From RPQJ01 sp963778185 (GTDB taxonomy: Bacteria > Pseudomonadota > Gammaproteobacteria > Steroidobacterales > Steroidobacteraceae): 64,000 bases of DNA. A model generated the notes under the pieces. It saw only the letters and a program-made list of their open reading frames with translations. It was not told where the DNA came from and searched no databases. A program made the translations under genes and the position numbers. This document shows, in pieces, positions 60,685 through 64,000 of the stretch. Numbering within the stretch: position 1 is the stretch's first letter; each line of letters starts with the position of its first letter. The stretch is taken from assembly GCA_963778185.1 (NCBI GenBank), contig CAVZTF010000003.1, positions 248,001 through 312,000 of the forward strand. The letters are read 5' to 3'.

Positions 60685-60765
60685 CTGGCAACCCCGCTGT
60701 CATGGGTGACACCCGAAGACCGGTAGCTTTGCGTCCCCGCCTTTCGGCGGGTTTGCCCTTGTCAG
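60685..60765 (-). promoter_or_regulatory. Cyclic-di-GMP class I riboswitch (GEMM-I)
   Basis: On the minus strand the conserved blocks run in order: GGGCAAACC, then the P2 stem CCCGCC with a GAAA tetraloop and GGCGGG, then GGACGCAAAGC, then ACCGG (tetraloop receptor), then a short P3 arm containing GGGTGTCACCC, and AGCGGGGTTGCC. P1 can form from CTGACAA (60765-60759) and TTGCCAG (60691-60685), with one mismatch. The order and core bases match the Vibrio Vc2 aptamer closely. The 3' end lies one base before the TlpA start, so binding of c-di-GMP should affect access to the ribosome site (GGGG, eight bases from ATG). Confidence 0.95.
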
Positions 60766-60774
60766 TCGATTGGG

Positions 60775-60804
60775 ATCCTCGTCTGCGGCGCGAGCGCGTG
60801 TCAA
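60775..60804 (-). promoter_or_regulatory. Probable promoter of the riboswitch operon
   Basis: A perfect -35 TTGACA at 60804-60799 and a weak -10 GAGGAT at 60780-60775 are 18 bp apart. Transcription would start near 60768, just before the aptamer P1 stem. Inferred from position and sequence only. Confidence 0.5.
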
Positions 60805-60874
60805 CGAATGCGCCGTACGGATGCCTGCAGCTGGAACTGCGTCACAAATCGGCGCCGCGTGCCGCGCAAAACCC

Positions 60875-61852
60875 CTATTGCGGCGGGGCGAGGCCGTCCG
60901 AGTAGAAGATGCGCCCCTCGTTGTCGACGATGATCGCCTCGGCGTCCTGGACGCGACGGACGAACTCCATGCCGCGCTCGACGCCGAGGATGAAGATCGG
61001 CTTGGTCAATCCGTCCGTGCGGGTCGCGGTCGAGCTGATCACGGTGACGCTGCGCACCGCCTTGGGCGACTTGCCGGTGCCCGGCTCCAGGATGTGGTGG
61101 TAGCGGACGCCGTCTTCCTCGAAGTAGCGCTCGTAGTCGCCCGAGGTGGAGATCGCCTCGTCCTGCAAGGGGATCCGTGTGACGACCTTGCCTTCGTTGC
61201 GCGGATCGCGGATACCCACGACCCAGGGCTTGCCGCGGCGGTCGCCGAGCAGCCGGGTGTCACCGCCCGCATTCACCATCGCGTGCTCGATGCCGAGCCC
61301 ACGCAGCACATCGATGCAGCGGTCCACGGCCCAGCCCTTGGCGATGCCGCCCAGGTCGATGCGCATTCCCGGCTTGAGGAAGCGTATCGTCCGTGCATCG
61401 TGGTCCACCCTGAGCTGCCGGTAGTCCACGGATGGCAAGGCCGCGGCAATCTGTGCCTCGGTCGGGTGCAGGTGCTTGCGGTAGTCGAACAGGTAGCCGA
61501 CGCTGGCGTAGGTCACGTCGAAGACGCCGTCGCTCAGCCGCGAGTACTCGATCGCCTTCTCGACGACGTCGATGATGTCGGCGTCCACCTCGACCGCGCG
61601 CTCGTAGGCGTGCGCGTTCACCTGCGAGAGCTGGCTCGCCGGCTTGTAGGTGCTCATCAGCTCGTCGGTGCGGCGCATCTCGGCGATGACAGCGTCCATG
61701 GCGCGTTTCGCCAGCACGGCGTCCTCCGACCAAAGCTGCACGGCGACGCGCGTGCCCATGATGGCTTCCTCGCGCTCGAACCACTCGGCCCTGGCCAGAC
61801 CCGACCAGGCGGCGAGTGTCCAGGCGACGAAGAGGATGGCGGCCTTCTGCAT
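60875..61852 (-). CDS. apbE: FAD:protein FMN transferase ApbE
   Basis: This 325-residue exported enzyme (signal peptide about 1-22) attaches FMN covalently to threonine or serine of target proteins, typically RnfG/NqrC-type or fumarate reductase-like. Motifs: EEAIMGTRVAVQLW, LGGIAKGWAVDRCID, VNAGGDTRLLG and TATRTDGLTKPIFILG. It follows the methyltransferase by 14 bp. Its flavinylated target is not visible here. The promoter of the riboswitch operon lies in the 191 bp between this gene and tlpA. Confidence 0.93.
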   Translation of the reverse strand: MQKAAILFVAWTLAAWSGLARAEWFEREEAIMGTRVAVQLWSEDAVLAKRAMDAVIAEMRRTDELMSTYKPASQLSQVNAHAYERAVEVDADIIDVVEKAIEYSRLSDGVFDVTYASVGYLFDYRKHLHPTEAQIAAALPSVDYRQLRVDHDARTIRFLKPGMRIDLGGIAKGWAVDRCIDVLRGLGIEHAMVNAGGDTRLLGDRRGKPWVVGIRDPRNEGKVVTRIPLQDEAISTSGDYERYFEEDGVRYHHILEPGTGKSPKAVRSVTVISSTATRTDGLTKPIFILGVERGMEFVRRVQDAEAIIVDNEGRIFYSDGLAPPQ

Positions 61853-61866
61853 GGATCCTGGTCTCG

Positions 61867-63249
61867 CTACGACTGTGGGACAGCGGCGTTCGCCCGCGAC
61901 TCTTCGTACAGCCGACCGAGGAACCCCAGCACCATGGGCTCGGCTTCGTCCGGCGCCACCATGCGCCGCTCGACGAGCACGCGCGCAACGTCCCGGACCG
62001 ACCGCTGGCCGTCGATGAGCGAGGCCACGTACGCGAGGACACGCAGCTCGAGCTGGCGCGCGGCGAGGTCCGGCTGCAGGGGCACGGGAAGGTCGGTGCG
62101 CGCGAGCCAGTCCGGAGACCGGCGGACGACCGAGGGCGATGCCGCCTCCTCCCGCTTCGCCGCCGAGAACGTCACGACGGTCTCGCGCCTCGCATGCCGG
62201 CTGGCGGGCGAACTCAGGTAGGGGACCTCGTCCTCACGGCATTCGACGCCCGCGAAGCCCGCCGACGGCAGAATCTCGCGGACCTCCTCGAGGGCGTAAC
62301 GGCTCGCCGGATCGTGGCCCTGGAACGCGAGCGAACCGCTGTTCACCCAGCGCCCGCCGGGCCTCAGCCAGCGGTTGACGCGCTGCGCGAAGCCGGCGAA
62401 GTCCTCGTCGATGATGTCGATGAGCCAGGGAGTGACGACCGTATCGAAGGCGCCCGTCGTGAACGGCCCGGCGGTGACGTCGGCGAATACCAGATGCATT
62501 CCTGGCGGTGCGCGACGCGGCGCCTGCAGGCGGCGCAGGATCGCGTGCTCCTCGATGCCCCGTGGCGCAATCGGGAACTCGTAAAGCTCGAGCGATTCCC
62601 CCGCGAACAGGCGTCGTGCCGCGAGCATCAGCAGCGGATTGATGTCGGCGGCCAGCAGCAACTCGGGACGACGGCGGACGTGCAGGTCGTAGGCGAGGCG
62701 GCCCGCCCCGAGTCCGAGGAGCAGTGTCCGGCCGGGCCCCGCCACGCCCAGCGCCGCGTCGACGAGTCGGTAAGCCGCTTCGTTCTCCGCCTCGCCCCAG
62801 CACCAGTCCCGGTGCAGGTTCGCGTAGTAGCCGGTGAGGGTCTGGCCCGCGGGCAACGACACTTCCAGCGCACGATAGACTTCCGGCGCTGCGGCATCGG
62901 TTGCGTCCGCCAGGGGAGCGAGCAACGCGCGCAGGCGACGCGCGTGATCGCTGCACGCGGCGGCGAGGAGCTTCAGGCGAGTGCGGGTACTGGCACGGTC
63001 GGCGGCACCCTCCAGCGCTGCCCGGTAGCGGGCGGCCTGGCGTTCGAGTTCGGCGACGAAGGCATGCAGCCGGGCGCGCCAGTCACCGAGCGCGGCCGCC
63101 GGATCGGCGAAGAGCCACGGCAGTCCGCCGACTTCGGGAAACTCGACTTCGCAGGCCACGCACGCCAGTCGTGCGCCCGGCCCGAGCGGGCCGCGGCAGC
63201 GCGGGCAGCACAGCAGGTCGAGTGGCAGGGCCTGGCCAGGGGTCGCCAT
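61867..63249 (-). CDS. SAM-dependent methyltransferase with Trm112-like zinc domain (N2227/carnosine-type)
   Basis: A 460-residue protein with three parts. A Trm112-like N-terminus has CCPRCRGPL and CVACEVEFPEVGGLPWLF, giving a four-cysteine zinc site. The central methyltransferase has TGYYANLHRDWCWG, a signature of the N2227 carnosine N-methyltransferase-like family, then LLLGLGAGRLAYDLH (SAM binding) and DVTAGPFTTGAFDTVVTPWL. The last 70 residues are a small helical domain (YVASLIDGQRSVRDVARVLV). ATG 63249 fits; the frame extends six codons upstream. The substrate is unknown. It is followed directly by apbE. Confidence 0.8.
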   Translation of the reverse strand: MATPGQALPLDLLCCPRCRGPLGPGARLACVACEVEFPEVGGLPWLFADPAAALGDWRARLHAFVAELERQAARYRAALEGAADRASTRTRLKLLAAACSDHARRLRALLAPLADATDAAAPEVYRALEVSLPAGQTLTGYYANLHRDWCWGEAENEAAYRLVDAALGVAGPGRTLLLGLGAGRLAYDLHVRRRPELLLAADINPLLMLAARRLFAGESLELYEFPIAPRGIEEHAILRRLQAPRRAPPGMHLVFADVTAGPFTTGAFDTVVTPWLIDIIDEDFAGFAQRVNRWLRPGGRWVNSGSLAFQGHDPASRYALEEVREILPSAGFAGVECREDEVPYLSSPASRHARRETVVTFSAAKREEAASPSVVRRSPDWLARTDLPVPLQPDLAARQLELRVLAYVASLIDGQRSVRDVARVLVERRMVAPDEAEPMVLGFLGRLYEESRANAAVPQS

Positions 63250-63274
63250 GGCCCGCGACCCTACCATGAACGCG

Positions 63275-64000
63275 TCAGGCGATGCGCCCGTTCACGATCG
63301 GGTTGAAGGCGATCAGGCTTTCCTGCAGCGATGCCGAGCCGAGGCCGTGGCGCGGGAACTGCGTGCCGAACTGGCCTTGCTCGCCGTGCAGGGCCATGTA
63401 GTTCAGCACGACGGTTTCCACGAGCAGGTTGACGTTGTTCGCCGCCGGGCTCGAAGCGGTTTCCACCGAGGCGTCGGCGCGGAAGTAGCCGATCTGCTGG
63501 TGGCGCGCTGCGCCGCCGGCGCCGGTGTCGACGAGCTGCGGACGCCCGCGCGGGTTGTAGACCAGGAAGAACGAGGCGGCGGTGGACTGGTTGTCGCTGG
63601 TCCACATGAACTTGCCGCGGCCGTCCGGCGTGTTGTCCACCTGCCCGCTGGCCGACAGCGAGCCGTCCGAGAACACGTACAACATCAGCGGCATGCCGCG
63701 TCGCGCGGCGTACTCGAGGCAGGCGCCCATGCAACGCCCGGCGCGGAAGTCGCGCACTTCGCCGGTCGCGCGGCCCTGCCCGTGGTAGTCGTAGCCGCCC
63801 ATCGTGATCGTGCCTGCGCCGGCGTAGCCGGACAGCACCATCTTCATGACCGCAGCGGTCTTCTGGAACTCGCCGTCGGAGTCGTACTCGGCCTGCGAGA
63901 AGACCCCCGAACCGCCCACGATGTCCGGGTCGAGCTCGGGATTGAGGCTGGACGGGTCGCCGAAGCGATCCACCACGTCAGCAGCCTTCACGTAGCCGCA
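63275..64000 (-). CDS. DUF1501-like secreted protein (partial at window edge)
   Basis: The C-terminal 240 or so residues of a protein whose start lies beyond 64000. It includes MGGYDYHGQGRATGEVRDFR, PLMLYVFSDGSLSASGQVDN and YMALHGEQGQFGTQFPRHGL, resembling DUF1501-type exported proteins (GGxDxH and FSDG-like metal-site segments). An internal ATG at 63991 is not a believable start, because the frame stays open to the window end. It is upstream of the methyltransferase and apbE on the same strand with 25 bp spacing, so it is probably in one operon with them. Confidence 0.6.
   Translation of the reverse strand, partial: CGYVKAADVVDRFGDPSSLNPELDPDIVGGSGVFSQAEYDSDGEFQKTAAVMKMVLSGYAGAGTITMGGYDYHGQGRATGEVRDFRAGRCMGACLEYAARRGMPLMLYVFSDGSLSASGQVDNTPDGRGKFMWTSDNQSTAASFFLVYNPRGRPQLVDTGAGGAARHQQIGYFRADASVETASSPAANNVNLLVETVVLNYMALHGEQGQFGTQFPRHGLGSASLQESLIAFNPIVNGRIA

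Overview
The window is about 64 kb of very GC-rich DNA (roughly two thirds G+C by eye) with tightly packed genes, most in runs sharing 4-bp ATGA or GTGA overlaps. Gene content and order point to a gammaproteobacterium near the Xanthomonadales, Nevskiales or Steroidobacterales. The support is the order rpsT / murJ-ribF-ileS-lspA-ispH next to a minor-pilin operon ending in pilE, the nearby rplU-rpmA-obgE, cysJIHG, a UrcA-family protein and a PlpD-like patatin autotransporter. I cannot name a genus.

Layout. (1) 87-5910: lipid-linked genes: a cation-efflux membrane domain fused to a DUF374 acyltransferase, an Sfp-type phosphopantetheinyl transferase, a fatty acyl-AMP ligase carrying its own ACP, and two LpxL-type acyltransferases; then tRNA-Thr and a Fur-family regulator. 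(2) 6600-13898: type IV pilus minor pilin operon fimT-fimU-pilV-pilW-pilX-pilY1-pilE. (3) 13923-21441: ispH, lspA, ileS, a 7-bp repeat element, ribF and murJ, divergent from rpsT. (4) 21488-26306: a TPR protein, obgE, rpmA, rplU, ispB and tRNA-Pro. (5) 26285-38397: mixed metabolic and envelope genes, including a histone H1-like protein and a PEP carboxylase with an altered catalytic loop. (6) 38410-41741: three genes in a row full of apparent frameshifts (MarC, a small protein, a patatin autotransporter). (7) 41807-49582: a TonB-dependent receptor convergent with the cysJ-cysI-cysH-cysG assimilatory sulfite reduction operon. (8) 49661-51363: DUF2130 and GntR-like genes. (9) 51444-60804: a nine-gene operon. 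(10) 60875-64000: apbE, a methyltransferase and a partial secreted protein.

The most striking system is region 9. A textbook class I cyclic-di-GMP riboswitch (GEMM-I) at 60685-60765, minus strand, follows a consensus-like promoter. It ends one base before the start codon of a TlpA-like thioredoxin. The genes after it encode a small exported protein, two large exported TPR proteins, another small exported protein, a TolQ/ExbB channel protein, two TolR/ExbD proteins and an AgmX/TonB-type protein. Seven of the eight gene junctions are 4-bp overlaps or gaps under 15 bp. The layout predicts a proton-motive-force-driven envelope machine whose synthesis is set by c-di-GMP.
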